Positions 24,029-32,285 of a DNA stretch of 64,000 bases are shown piece after piece. How positions within the stretch are numbered: the first letter of the stretch is position 1; every line of letters starts with the position of its first letter. Under the pieces are notes generated by a model. It was not told the DNA's origin. It did not search any database and saw only the letters and a program-made list of their open reading frames with translations. Source of the stretch: Geoanaerobacter sp964528055 (GTDB lineage Bacteria; Desulfobacterota; Desulfuromonadia; Geobacterales; DSM-12255); NCBI GenBank assembly GCA_964528055.1, contig CAZGQM010000009.1, positions 62,001 through 126,000 on the forward strand, read 5' to 3'. The position numbers and the translations under genes were made by a program.

Positions 24029-25746
24029 CCCCGGAAGCATTCTTTGAGAACTTTGCATACATAGCAGATGCCCCGAATGGAGTGAAGAAACTGCGTGAGC
24101 TTATTCTGCAGTTGGCAGTTCGGGGGAAGCTCGTATCGCAAAACCTAGACGATGAACCAGCGGCAATTCTGTTGGAACGGATACATGCAGAAAAGGCAAG
24201 GTTGGTTAGGGAAAAGAAGATTCGGAAGAGTGACCCTTTGCCGCCGGTCACTGCTGATGAAGCGCCTTATGAATTGCCGCAGGGTTGGAATTGGGTGAGG
24301 CTTGACAGTACAGGTCAAATCTTCAATGGGAATAGTGTTAATGAAAGCGGGAAAACCAAACTTTCTAATAACGCCAGTGGATTACCATTTATAGCCACGA
24401 AAGACGTCGGTTACGGTCGCCAAGACTTAAATTATGAAAATGGCTTACGTGTTCTAGAGGGGAGTACTGATTTCAAAGTTGCACATACAAACGCAGTCTT
24501 AATTTGTGCAGAAGGTGGAAGTGCTGGGAAAAAAATAGGCATGACTGACCGCGACATCTGTTTTGGCAATAAGCTTTATGCTAATGAAGTTTGGAGGGGG
24601 ATAAATCCGACTTACATATTGTCAGTTTATATGACGCCTGATTTTTTCGAACAATTTTCATCTAGAATGACCGGTATAATAGGAGGTATAGCGCGGAGCG
24701 AATTTTTATTAATACCGGTTCCGTTACCGCCAGAGAACGAACAACACCGTATCGTTGCTAAGATTTACCATCTTATGTCTCTTTGTGACAAGCTTGAGGC
24801 TCGACAGCAAAGTGAAAAGAATAAACTGACCCGCCTGAACAACTCAGCCCTTAACAAACTCACTATTGCCAGTGGAAGTGAAGACTTTAGCGTCGCCTGG
24901 CAGCTTGTCCGTAACAACTTCGACCTTCTCTATACTACCCCAAATGCCATAGCCAAACTTCGCCAGTGCATACTGCAGCTTGCTGTTCAAGGAAAACTCG
25001 TACCGCAAGACCCGGTTGACGAGCCAGCTTCCATATTGCTTACCAAAATCAAAGAAGAAAAAGAACGCCTTGTACGAGCGAAACTCATAAAACAAGAGAA
25101 AAATCCCCCGAACATTGAAGATGATGAACAGTATTGTGAGATTCCTCGAAATTGGGCTTGGGCACGTTTGGTGGGACTATGTTCTGTAATCACTGATGGT
25201 ACTCATCAGACCCCAAACTATACTACACGCGGTCGAACATTTATCTCAGCCCAAAATGTTAAGCCATTTAAGTTCATGCCTCAAAATCATCGATGGGTCT
25301 CTGAAAGTGATTTTCAAGGTTATATAAAAAACCGTAAGCCAGAGTTAGGCGATATTTTACTAACCCGAGTGGGTGCAGGTATTGGAGAGGCAGCAGTTAT
25401 AGACGTTGAACTTGAATTTGCGATTTATGTGAGCGTGGGTCTTTTGAAGCCAATCCGTGGATTCATTGAACCTGATTATCTGGTTCTGTGGCTAAACTCT
25501 CCATATGGACGTGGGCACTCTGAGCGAAACACATACGGTAAAGGCATGTCTCAAGGGAATTTAAATCTTAGCCTAATTAGGAATTTTGCAGTTTCTCTTC
25601 CTCCATTCCAAGAACAAAAGCGCATCGTATCCAAGGTTGATAACCTCATGGCTTTTTGCGACGAACTTGAAGCTAAGCTTAATAAGACCCAGACTAAGGC
25701 AGAAAAGCTGACAGCAGCGGCGGTACAAGGACTTCTAGCGGTGTAA
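24025..25746 (+). CDS. hsdS: Type I restriction specificity subunit S
   Basis: Protein of 573 residues with two target-recognition domains (about 85-265 and 365-560), each followed by a coiled-coil conserved region. Paralogous segments precede the two domains: ELILQLAVRGKLVSQ with EPAAILLERI, and QCILQLAVQGKLVPQ with EPASILLTKI. Half-domain ends NEQHRIVAKIYHLMSLCDKL and EQKRIVSKVDNLMAFCDEL mark the coiled coils. It selects the bipartite DNA target for HsdM and HsdR. The start overlaps hsdM by four bases. The two repeats are diverged at DNA level, so domain swapping by recombination is possible but not evident. Confidence 0.95.
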   Translation: MTPEAFFENFAYIADAPNGVKKLRELILQLAVRGKLVSQNLDDEPAAILLERIHAEKARLVREKKIRKSDPLPPVTADEAPYELPQGWNWVRLDSTGQIFNGNSVNESGKTKLSNNASGLPFIATKDVGYGRQDLNYENGLRVLEGSTDFKVAHTNAVLICAEGGSAGKKIGMTDRDICFGNKLYANEVWRGINPTYILSVYMTPDFFEQFSSRMTGIIGGIARSEFLLIPVPLPPENEQHRIVAKIYHLMSLCDKLEARQQSEKNKLTRLNNSALNKLTIASGSEDFSVAWQLVRNNFDLLYTTPNAIAKLRQCILQLAVQGKLVPQDPVDEPASILLTKIKEEKERLVRAKLIKQEKNPPNIEDDEQYCEIPRNWAWARLVGLCSVITDGTHQTPNYTTRGRTFISAQNVKPFKFMPQNHRWVSESDFQGYIKNRKPELGDILLTRVGAGIGEAAVIDVELEFAIYVSVGLLKPIRGFIEPDYLVLWLNSPYGRGHSERNTYGKGMSQGNLNLSLIRNFAVSLPPFQEQKRIVSKVDNLMAFCDELEAKLNKTQTKAEKLTAAAVQGLLAV

Positions 25747-25768
25747 ATCATTTTAGTAGGAGCACGTT

Positions 25769-27127
25769 ATGGATAAAGCTCAAGTTCAGCAAGTGTTAGA
25801 AAAAATTGGGCAAATTAAAGGACTCAATATCCCTGAACTTGTGGCAAGTTTTTACCCAGATGCCGATGATATTGCCAATGTAATAATATCCAAGGCAACC
25901 ACATCTCAATTTACAACGCTATCTCTTAAGGTACTGAATCAACTTGAAAATGAGCTGCGAGATGGACTTGGGGAGCTGTTGCCATGGCAATATAATTATC
26001 AGAACGAATATGGCAGTGACTCGATAATCAATGACCTTGCGAATTATCAAACATTTCTGCAACAAGGAAGCCTTCAAAATGCTGAAACGCACCTCTTTAA
26101 ACTAGCTTATTATCAGGTCGCTAATGGCTTTTTTGATAAGTCAACGATTAGGCAGCACAATTTGAGGGGGCTTAATCTCCAGGAAACTACTGACATCCAA
26201 GATTTAAGAGAATCCCATCTAGACAATCAAAAACAAAAAATAGAGGAGCTTTTTGCAGCGCTTCAAGCTGCAAAGACAAGTCTGACTGCTTTTCATGAAC
26301 AGAAGAAAACTGAGCTGCAACAAGTTACTGATAATCTACAAGCCAGCACCCAAAACACCGCTCAAATAGCAACATTACTGAATCATGCAACAGCGTCTGG
26401 CTCTAAAATTGATGCTTTGGAAGAAAGATTCACGAAAGCGCTTGCCGATGCGCAAAAAACGTATTCCGAGTACAAGACCGAAAATGAATCAGAAAAGAAG
26501 AAGATAGCTGCATTGCTGATTGAATTGGATGAGCGATTAAATCGTTACAATGAGCACCTAAACTCTGTCGAAGAGAAGAAAGCTTTTTTTGATGAACGGA
26601 ATCAGTATCTTACAGATTTGATTGGTAGGGAAGTAGGAGCGTCGCTATTCGAAACATTCAAACAGAGAAAAATAGAGCTTGAGAAACCAGTTGAGTTCTG
26701 GAAATGGGCGGTACCAATTGTAGGTGCTATCACTATTTTAGGGATTTATGCCATATTTACCAACTTCTTCGGATTTATCGCTAATTCATCAGGATTAGAA
26801 GGATGGCAACTTTTAGCCTTAAACTCGCTCAAATCTGCTCCAATGATATATCTCTTGGTTTTCGTCAGTCGACAATATTCCATTGAAAGGCATTTCCAGG
26901 AAGAATACGCGTTCAAATCCGCTGTAGCTTTGACAATACAAGCTTATACCGAGCAACTTCAAGATGTTGAAAACAAAGACAAGCTGATTATGGAGTCTGT
27001 TGAAAAAATATACCAGGCTCCTTTTCAGTCAAAGAGTAAACCTTCACGAGAGAAAGAATCTGGTAAAGACATAACTGAGACCGTCAAGAACTTGAGTGAA
27101 GCGGTAAAAGAAGGGATGAAAAAATAA
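25769..27127 (+). CDS. Coiled-coil membrane protein next to hsdS, unknown
   Basis: Protein of 452 residues with three parts: a soluble N-terminal region (1-150), a long coiled coil (about 155-290, heptad-rich KQKIEELFAALQAAKTSLTA onward), and two transmembrane segments near 310 and 350 (WAVPIVGAITILGIYAIF and SAPMIYLLVFVSRQY), with a basic C-terminal tail. It starts 22 bases after hsdS on the same strand, so it is probably co-transcribed. A membrane-anchored sensor or effector accompanying the restriction system is plausible; I do not recognise the family. Confidence 0.75.
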   Translation: MDKAQVQQVLEKIGQIKGLNIPELVASFYPDADDIANVIISKATTSQFTTLSLKVLNQLENELRDGLGELLPWQYNYQNEYGSDSIINDLANYQTFLQQGSLQNAETHLFKLAYYQVANGFFDKSTIRQHNLRGLNLQETTDIQDLRESHLDNQKQKIEELFAALQAAKTSLTAFHEQKKTELQQVTDNLQASTQNTAQIATLLNHATASGSKIDALEERFTKALADAQKTYSEYKTENESEKKKIAALLIELDERLNRYNEHLNSVEEKKAFFDERNQYLTDLIGREVGASLFETFKQRKIELEKPVEFWKWAVPIVGAITILGIYAIFTNFFGFIANSSGLEGWQLLALNSLKSAPMIYLLVFVSRQYSIERHFQEEYAFKSAVALTIQAYTEQLQDVENKDKLIMESVEKIYQAPFQSKSKPSREKESGKDITETVKNLSEAVKEGMKK

Positions 27128-27162
27128 TGCCGCTTTGTCGGGCGCTGTCTGACCTTATCTAG

Positions 27163-27420
27163 AATAACTCCAATATTGCTGGCTGCATTCACGATATTGT
27201 CGATATCAAGAAAAACATGAACAAATTTGAGAAGGGTATGTCTGAGTTTTCGTATTACCACGATAAAATCTTTTCCACTCTACTCAAAGTTGATTACAAG
27301 GACAGCTATATATCGATGAATGGAACCTTTTTTGAACTCCCCCTGTTCAACGTCAACAAGAGTGATGATGTTGTAAAAAAAGTGGTCGAGCCGATGCTGA
27401 AAATCCATCGAGATATCTGA
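27163..27420 (+). CDS. Short open frame, possible gene remnant
   Basis: The frame is open from 27163, with the first ATG at 27217, giving 67 residues (MNKFEKGMSEFSYYHDKIFS and on). Upstream residues NNSNIAGCIHDIVDIKKN read well into it without a start codon or ribosome-binding site, which suggests the 3' end of a truncated gene. No family recognised. It occupies the only gap in the defence cluster between 27128 and 27468. Confidence 0.35.
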   Translation, partial: NNSNIAGCIHDIVDIKKNMNKFEKGMSEFSYYHDKIFSTLLKVDYKDSYISMNGTFFELPLFNVNKSDDVVKKVVEPMLKIHRDI

Positions 27421-27468
27421 CATTATCATGCTGCAGCTCGCGAATAGAGCAACCTGGAATATTCAATT

Positions 27469-28818
27469 ATGACCTTTAAAAAAGAAGGATGTACCGGAAC
27501 AATTATCGATATCGCCCAACAAGAAAGCAATGTTATCGATATTTGCTTTGATATGGAGTGTCGAGATGATGGCAATATCAAGCTACTAATTAAACCTCCG
27601 GAATTCAGACGAGACATTACCTGGCTTATTGACGTGTTCCATGAACCATCAAACTCAACCCGCTTATTTCTAAAAGGTCAAACGGCAGATGGCGACAACA
27701 TTACCTCTTCTAATATTTATCTTACTCAAGCCAGCCCGCAAATCAGACAGGGAGGAGAAAGAAACATTTTAGCAGTAGAAGTTGAGTGCACCGAACTGCG
27801 GGTTTCTATTACCGACTTTGAACGGGGATTGATTAAATCTACAGCTGGATGCATTCGATATGACATAAAAGGATTTCGGTGCTTTCAGGCAATTTCTGTA
27901 ATGGCAGGAATCGGCAATATTGCGGCAGCAGGAACCGCAACTATTGACGATTACGACAAGATAACAGGTGCAATTTCTGTTGAAACAAATAAGCTAGGAC
28001 GCGTCAGTGATTGGGCTAGAAGGTCGAGTGACCAAGTGGAGCTGATACTCGATATCTTCTCGTTAGCGGGAGGGCGCTATCTTGAATGGTCACGGCAAAC
28101 GTTGTCTTTAGGAAATGAATGGGTAGAGACCGTGTTCAGGAGTACTGCTCACCGCGGCAAGCCAAGCTACCCGATTTTCCATTTCTTACATATGCAACCG
28201 GTATTGGAATTAGCTGTAAATAGATACAGCAAGAAGGTTAAGGATACCAGTGGGCTAGGAGTTGCAATAGAACAATTTCTAATTCCTTCTTTGTACGTAG
28301 AGACTCAATTCACAACAAGTTTCATGGCGCTTGAACAACTCGTGAACACTTTTGCAAACGCCCAATCAAGAAGCACTATTTTGTCCGATGAAGAATTTGC
28401 TGATTTTGTTATACCCGAGGTCATGGCAGGCTTGAAACGTGCCCAAATAGCTATAAAGGCTTCTCGTGATACAAAAGAGGCGAGAGAGAAAAGTCTCAGT
28501 AAATCCTGCAAGGCAATACGCGGCAAAATAAACGAATTGAATAGATATCCCTTCATACAAAACATGTGGAAGTTTCTGGCGGAGATTGGGGTGCCAATTG
28601 AAGACCTGCCCAGAGAAGAGATTGAAAAGATGGTGCAGACAAGACATACGATTATTCATTCTGGTTCTATTCCCCCTGATTCCAAGGGGAAACAGCAAGC
28701 TTTATCACTTCTTCGCGAACTACTGACTCGCATATTTCTGACGATTCTTAAATTTGAGGGCGAGTATTCTTCTTATCTAAATGGACATCAATTCAAGCAG
28801 TTTCCCCATGGTCCTTAA
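27469..28818 (+). CDS. ApeA/HEPN-like antiphage protein
   Basis: Protein of 449 residues. The N-terminal half is beta-rich, with the TGTIIDIAQQESNVID and STRLFLKGQTADGD pattern of ApeA-type N-terminal domains. The C-terminal half is helical and contains MVQTRHTIIHSG near 400, an R-x4-H HEPN ribonuclease motif, followed by LLRELLTRIFLTILKFEGEY. ApeA proteins are described as single-gene HEPN abortive-infection systems. The match is from architecture and motif and needs a profile search. It closes the plus-strand defence cluster. Confidence 0.65.
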   Translation: MTFKKEGCTGTIIDIAQQESNVIDICFDMECRDDGNIKLLIKPPEFRRDITWLIDVFHEPSNSTRLFLKGQTADGDNITSSNIYLTQASPQIRQGGERNILAVEVECTELRVSITDFERGLIKSTAGCIRYDIKGFRCFQAISVMAGIGNIAAAGTATIDDYDKITGAISVETNKLGRVSDWARRSSDQVELILDIFSLAGGRYLEWSRQTLSLGNEWVETVFRSTAHRGKPSYPIFHFLHMQPVLELAVNRYSKKVKDTSGLGVAIEQFLIPSLYVETQFTTSFMALEQLVNTFANAQSRSTILSDEEFADFVIPEVMAGLKRAQIAIKASRDTKEAREKSLSKSCKAIRGKINELNRYPFIQNMWKFLAEIGVPIEDLPREEIEKMVQTRHTIIHSGSIPPDSKGKQQALSLLRELLTRIFLTILKFEGEYSSYLNGHQFKQFPHGP

Positions 28819-29358
28819 TGACTTTCCCTATTTAATTCCCAATAGTCATAGGTAACTCTTGTATGCTGATTTAATTTAATGTCACTCTGACACTAACTAT
28901 CTAATATAAAAGGATATTGACTCCACCTTCCCTCCATGATAAAGTTGCCATAATTCTTTTTATTCCACATTTTGAGCAGTCTTTCCTGCCGCCCCCCTGT
29001 AGTCCCAATGGATATCTGCGCCCAAATTCCGGTGCGGCTCCAGGGACGCTTATCACTCCCGCAACATCTTTTCATGCTGGCTTCTACGTTGGCGGGACCA
29101 CATTTCATTTTCTCATTAAAAGTATACCTTAATAAGCCTACTTTCCGCTGCCATTGGCGTTCTCCTATTGCATTAACATTTTCCCAAAACATCACTCTTT
29201 CGAGTCTATCTGCAGTTTGACTTAAAATGTTATAATTACAGCAGGTTGCTCAAGCCCCGTCATCTATACTGTAAAACCTTGCAAGACTTGAATAGTACGA
29301 AGGCCATCCCGGTCATTCACCCATAGAAGCCAGCAAATAAGACATTTGCGGGGCTTGT
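28819..29358. other. Gap with no convincing gene
   Basis: About 540 bases. A minus-strand frame at 28893-29195 encodes 100 residues (MMFWENVNAIGERQWQRKVG at its start), but it lacks a clear ribosome-binding site and a recognisable family, so I do not call it a gene. The rest shows no palindrome, terminator or RNA gene that I can support. Confidence 0.4.
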
Positions 29359-29517
29359 ATGGGTGGCAGAAGCAGAAACAAACCATTGGACATGCTTGAG
29401 GTCATGTTCGATGACGATTTTCTCGATAGCGTTGTCTGCATGGCTGAACTGGACTTATTGGAATCGTACCTGAAAGACGAACTTATCGAACTGTTCAAGA
29501 TGGAGGAAAAGTCATGA
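29359..29517 (+). CDS. 52-residue acidic protein coupled to the recombinase
   Basis: ATG at 29359 to TGA at 29515-29517, encoding MGGRSRNKPLDMLEVMFDDD, then FLDSVVCMAELDLLESYLKD and ELIELFKMEEKS. The stop overlaps the recombinase start codon (ATGA), so translation is coupled. The size, acidity and position suit a partner of the recombinase, such as a directionality factor or inhibitor, but that is an inference. The Shine-Dalgarno sequence is weak. Confidence 0.6.
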   Translation: MGGRSRNKPLDMLEVMFDDDFLDSVVCMAELDLLESYLKDELIELFKMEEKS

Positions 29518-31124
29518 GGGCTGCAATTTACGCTAGGGTTTCAACTGGCAAGCAGGCTTTAAAGGACCTGTCAATTCCAGACCAGTTGAAACAGATGCGG
29601 AAATGGTGCGAGGGTCATGGGCATGAAGTAGTGGAAGAATTTATCGAGGGCGGCGCAACAGGAACAGACGACCGACGACGAGTTTTTCAAAAAATGCTGG
29701 CTCAAGCCGAAGTGAATCCTCCTCCTTTTCAACTCATTGTTGTGCACAGCTTTTCACGATTTTACCGCGACCAAATCGAGATGGCGCTTCGTGAGCGTCG
29801 CTTGAAAAGGAACGGCATCCGTTTGGAGTCGATAACTCAGACGACCTCTGACGACCCAAGCGGAAACATGATGCGACAGATAATTGCAATGTTTGATGAA
29901 TACCAAAGTCAAGAAAACTCCAAGCATACACTTCGAGCGATGAAGGAAAATGCTCTCCGAGGATTCTTCTGCGGTTCACGAATTCCCTTTGGCTATAAGA
30001 TTGAAGAAACCCAAGAGAATGGGAACAAGAGCGTGAAAAAGCGGCTGGTTGTCAATGAAGGCGAGGCAAGCACCGTCAGAAGCATGTTCGAACTCTACAT
30101 CATCAGGAATCTTGGTGCCAAAGGGGTAGCTTCATGGCTGAACGAGCGTGAAATTTTGCGGAGAGGAACTCCATGGAGTACAAGTTCTGTTAAGGAGCTA
30201 CTTTCAAACAGGATTTATCTCGGTGAAGCTTGGTTCAACCGCACTTGTGCTCGCAAAAGAGAAGAAAAACCCATTGAAGAATGGATAAAGATGCCTTGCG
30301 AAGCGATTGTCTCGGAGGAAACATTCCTGCTTGCCGAATTCAAACGGCACCAGCGCAGCCCAAAAATTATCCACCCAAGAGCTGTGTCGTCTCCGCTTCT
30401 GTTAACTGGCATTTTGAAATGTGGTGAGTGTGGCGGCGCAATGACCCTTTCAACTGGCAAGCGGAATCAATATCGCTACTACAAATGTACTTCCAGGATT
30501 AACAAACATATTCAGGCATGTTCTTCCAAGGCGGTTCCATTGGAAAAATTCGACGAGTTAGTAGTGAATACTCTGTTCAGCAAGGTATTCTCAAGCGAAC
30601 GAGTTGCAATCATGCTGTCCGAACTGAAGAAACGGGTATCGTCATCTGGAGGCCGCACCAATTTGCAGGAACTTTCTCTGCAGTTGGAATCAGTGCAAAA
30701 AGAAATGCAGCGTTTGCACGAAGCGGTGCAAAAAGGTTTCTTTGAGCTTGATGAGGACTTGAAGGAAAGGATAGACACCCTGAAGAGGAAAAAAGCCGAA
30801 ATTTCGGCAAATATCGAGCACCAGCAAGCCCTTTCAGCAACGATTCTCGGAAGTATAGAAGAAACGCAAGTTGACCGCTTCTGTAGCTTGGCCAAGGAAA
30901 GATTACTCGACCAAACCACCGGCATGGCCAAGGACTACCTGAAGCTGCTTGTTAAGGAAATTGTCCTGAAGGGGAATGAGGTCAAAATCAAAGGGAATTA
31001 TACGGCACTGGTGGGGGCGGTGAAGTACTCTAAAAATAACGAAACCGAGTACTTATTTAAAAGTACTCGGTTTCGGAATGTTTGGCTCCCCAACCCGGAC
31101 TCGAACCAGGGACATGGTGGTTAA
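29514..31124 (+). CDS. Large serine recombinase (integrase), 3' end altered by integration
   Basis: Protein of 536 residues. The resolvase domain (1-150) has MRAAIYARVSTGKQ with Ser10; a recombinase domain (about 170-275) contains EGEASTVRSMFELYIIRNLG; a zinc ribbon (about 303-345) has CGECGG and CTSRI; a long coiled coil follows (about 375-450). It integrates and excises the element at tRNA-Asn. The last 13 residues (WLPNPDSNQGHGG) are the antisense of the tRNA, since the frame crosses the att core; in the excised circle it would end WLPVVNEFRTYIPTF. The native protein is therefore only three residues different in length but differs in its tail. Confidence 0.93.
   Translation: MRAAIYARVSTGKQALKDLSIPDQLKQMRKWCEGHGHEVVEEFIEGGATGTDDRRRVFQKMLAQAEVNPPPFQLIVVHSFSRFYRDQIEMALRERRLKRNGIRLESITQTTSDDPSGNMMRQIIAMFDEYQSQENSKHTLRAMKENALRGFFCGSRIPFGYKIEETQENGNKSVKKRLVVNEGEASTVRSMFELYIIRNLGAKGVASWLNEREILRRGTPWSTSSVKELLSNRIYLGEAWFNRTCARKREEKPIEEWIKMPCEAIVSEETFLLAEFKRHQRSPKIIHPRAVSSPLLLTGILKCGECGGAMTLSTGKRNQYRYYKCTSRINKHIQACSSKAVPLEKFDELVVNTLFSKVFSSERVAIMLSELKKRVSSSGGRTNLQELSLQLESVQKEMQRLHEAVQKGFFELDEDLKERIDTLKRKKAEISANIEHQQALSATILGSIEETQVDRFCSLAKERLLDQTTGMAKDYLKLLVKEIVLKGNEVKIKGNYTALVGAVKYSKNNETEYLFKSTRFRNVWLPNPDSNQGHGG
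31040..31075 (-). terminator. Replacement terminator of tRNA-Asn inside the recombinase gene
   Basis: CGAAACCGAGTACTT (31040-31054) and AAGTACTCGGTTTCG (31061-31075) form a perfect 15-bp stem with a 6-base loop. On the minus strand it lies seven bases after the tRNA 3' end and is followed by TTATTTTT, the form of an intrinsic terminator for tRNA-Asn. On the plus strand these bases are recombinase codons. Confidence 0.8.
31077..31091. repeat. attR of the integrative element
   Basis: AATGTTTGGCTCCCC, the right copy of the 15-bp direct repeat; bases 31083-31091 are the encoded 3' end of tRNA-Asn including CCA. Confidence 0.75.
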
Positions 31125-31158
31125 CAGCCACCCGCTCTACCGACTGAGCTATTGGGGA
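31083..31158 (-). tRNA. tRNA-Asn (anticodon GTT)
   Basis: 76 bases on the minus strand. The acceptor stem TCCCCAA pairs with TTGGGGA, the discriminator is G and CCA is encoded. The D arm AGCTCAGTCGGTAGAGC, anticodon loop CTGTTAA (anticodon GTT) and T arm GGTTCGAGTCC are all canonical. Its 3' end is the insertion target of the element on its left, and the tRNA is left intact by the insertion. Confidence 0.97.
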
Positions 31159-31640
31159 ATAAGCTACTCTTCCTACGATTCTTGATTATTTAGGGGGGAT
31201 ATCGTTACAAGAATTCCGTTTAGCAAGGACCCCCTAAAAACAAGAAGTTAATTACCACAGCCTTTTTGCCATGTCAAACAAATTGTGGCACGAATATACT
31301 GCAAGCGGTCTGAATCACCAGGATATATCTGCATTAGTGTGGGCATAGTAACGTGCAGCACTCCCCATCAAGCCCCCGGATTGATTAGTCAAGCATCCAC
31401 TCCCCTGGTCGTGCCGCCCATGGCGCATTCAAGATCGCCCTGAAGTCTATAGGCACAAACTTGTGCCCAGCACGGCACACCTGTGCCAGCATAATCAACC
31501 TACGACACAATCCTATGAAAGAGAACACTACTCTAACAATTCAATTACGCGCATATTTTGCCGTATACAATGATTCAGGAAAACAGGGCCGTTCATTTGC
31601 AATAGGAGTGCGTGTCTACATTTTCTGACTGGAGGTCAGC
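31159..31640. other. Non-coding stretch upstream of tRNA-Asn
   Basis: About 480 bases without a convincing gene. TTTAGGGGG (31189-31197) and CCCCCTAAA (31230-31238) are complementary and could form a hairpin on either strand. The promoter of tRNA-Asn (minus strand) should lie here, but I cannot identify it firmly. Confidence 0.45.
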
Positions 31641-32177
31641 ATGCCATTCAGCGCCCGTGTCTCATCTTTTGTTCGAGGGTTTCATATACTCAGCATCTGT
31701 GCCTGGGTTGGCGGCGGACTGACCGTCCTGTTGCTTCTTGCTCTGGGAAAAGATAGCGAATCTGCAGAAGAACTCCAAGCTTACAACTTGGTTATAGCCG
31801 CTATAGATGACTTCCTGATAACTCCAGGCGCAGGGAGCGCGCTCTGCAGCGGGCTGCTCCTTGCCTGTTGCCGCCGGCTCAAAATCCTTAAGAATGGATG
31901 GCTGTTAAGCAAGCTTATCATAACAGTCGCAGCGATTTGCTTCGGAGCATTTGCGCTTGGCCCCTTGCTAAGAGAGCTCCTGCTGTACACGACGCAGGAT
32001 AGAGGAGCGATATTTCTGGATACTTCGTATGCGCGTTCGTATCACGCAGGAATAATCGGCGTTATAGTTCAGACAATCTTGCTGCTCGGACTCCTGGCCG
32101 GATCTGTACATCGAGCATCAAAAACGGAAGCACGTAGCAATTGCAGTAGATGTCCCCTGGCCAGGAACAGCCCATAA
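31641..32177 (+). CDS. DUF2269-like integral membrane protein
   Basis: Protein of 178 residues with four hydrophobic segments: about 12-33 (ILSICAWVGGGLTVLLLLAL), 60-80, 88-108 (LIITVAAICFGAFALGPLL) and 135-155. The histidine in FHILSICAWVGG resembles the N-terminal signature of DUF2269 and related CopD-like proteins, some of which may bind haem. The function is unknown. It is preceded by TGGAGGTC, a good ribosome-binding site. It is followed by the periplasmic superoxide reductase gene. Confidence 0.7.
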   Translation: MPFSARVSSFVRGFHILSICAWVGGGLTVLLLLALGKDSESAEELQAYNLVIAAIDDFLITPGAGSALCSGLLLACCRRLKILKNGWLLSKLIITVAAICFGAFALGPLLRELLLYTTQDRGAIFLDTSYARSYHAGIIGVIVQTILLLGLLAGSVHRASKTEARSNCSRCPLARNSP

Positions 32178-32285
32178 AAGGATATGCAATATCGACCTTG
32201 GGCATACGCGTTGACTTTTGGATAAACTATGTGATGATTTAAGTAGTTGGCCCATGCAGTATGGACTTAAGAGGGAGGTGTCTTA

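Larger units (their letters stand above)
14499..31091. mobile_element. 16.6-kb integrative element at tRNA-Asn
   Basis: The region is bounded by the 15-bp direct repeat AATGTTTGGCTCCCC (14499-14513 and 31077-31091), the right copy covering the 3' end of an intact tRNA-Asn. A large serine recombinase ends at the right boundary. Cargo is a type I restriction system, two HEPN-like proteins, a small invertase and several unknown genes. The left third is conspicuously AT-rich. Joining the two ends restores a recombinase frame with its own stop codon, supporting these boundaries. Mobility today is untested. Confidence 0.8.

Noticed and set aside
28893..29195. Minus-strand frame of 100 codons within the defence island
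   Set aside because: No Shine-Dalgarno sequence, no family and it opposes all neighbouring transcription; mentioned only as part of the gap.
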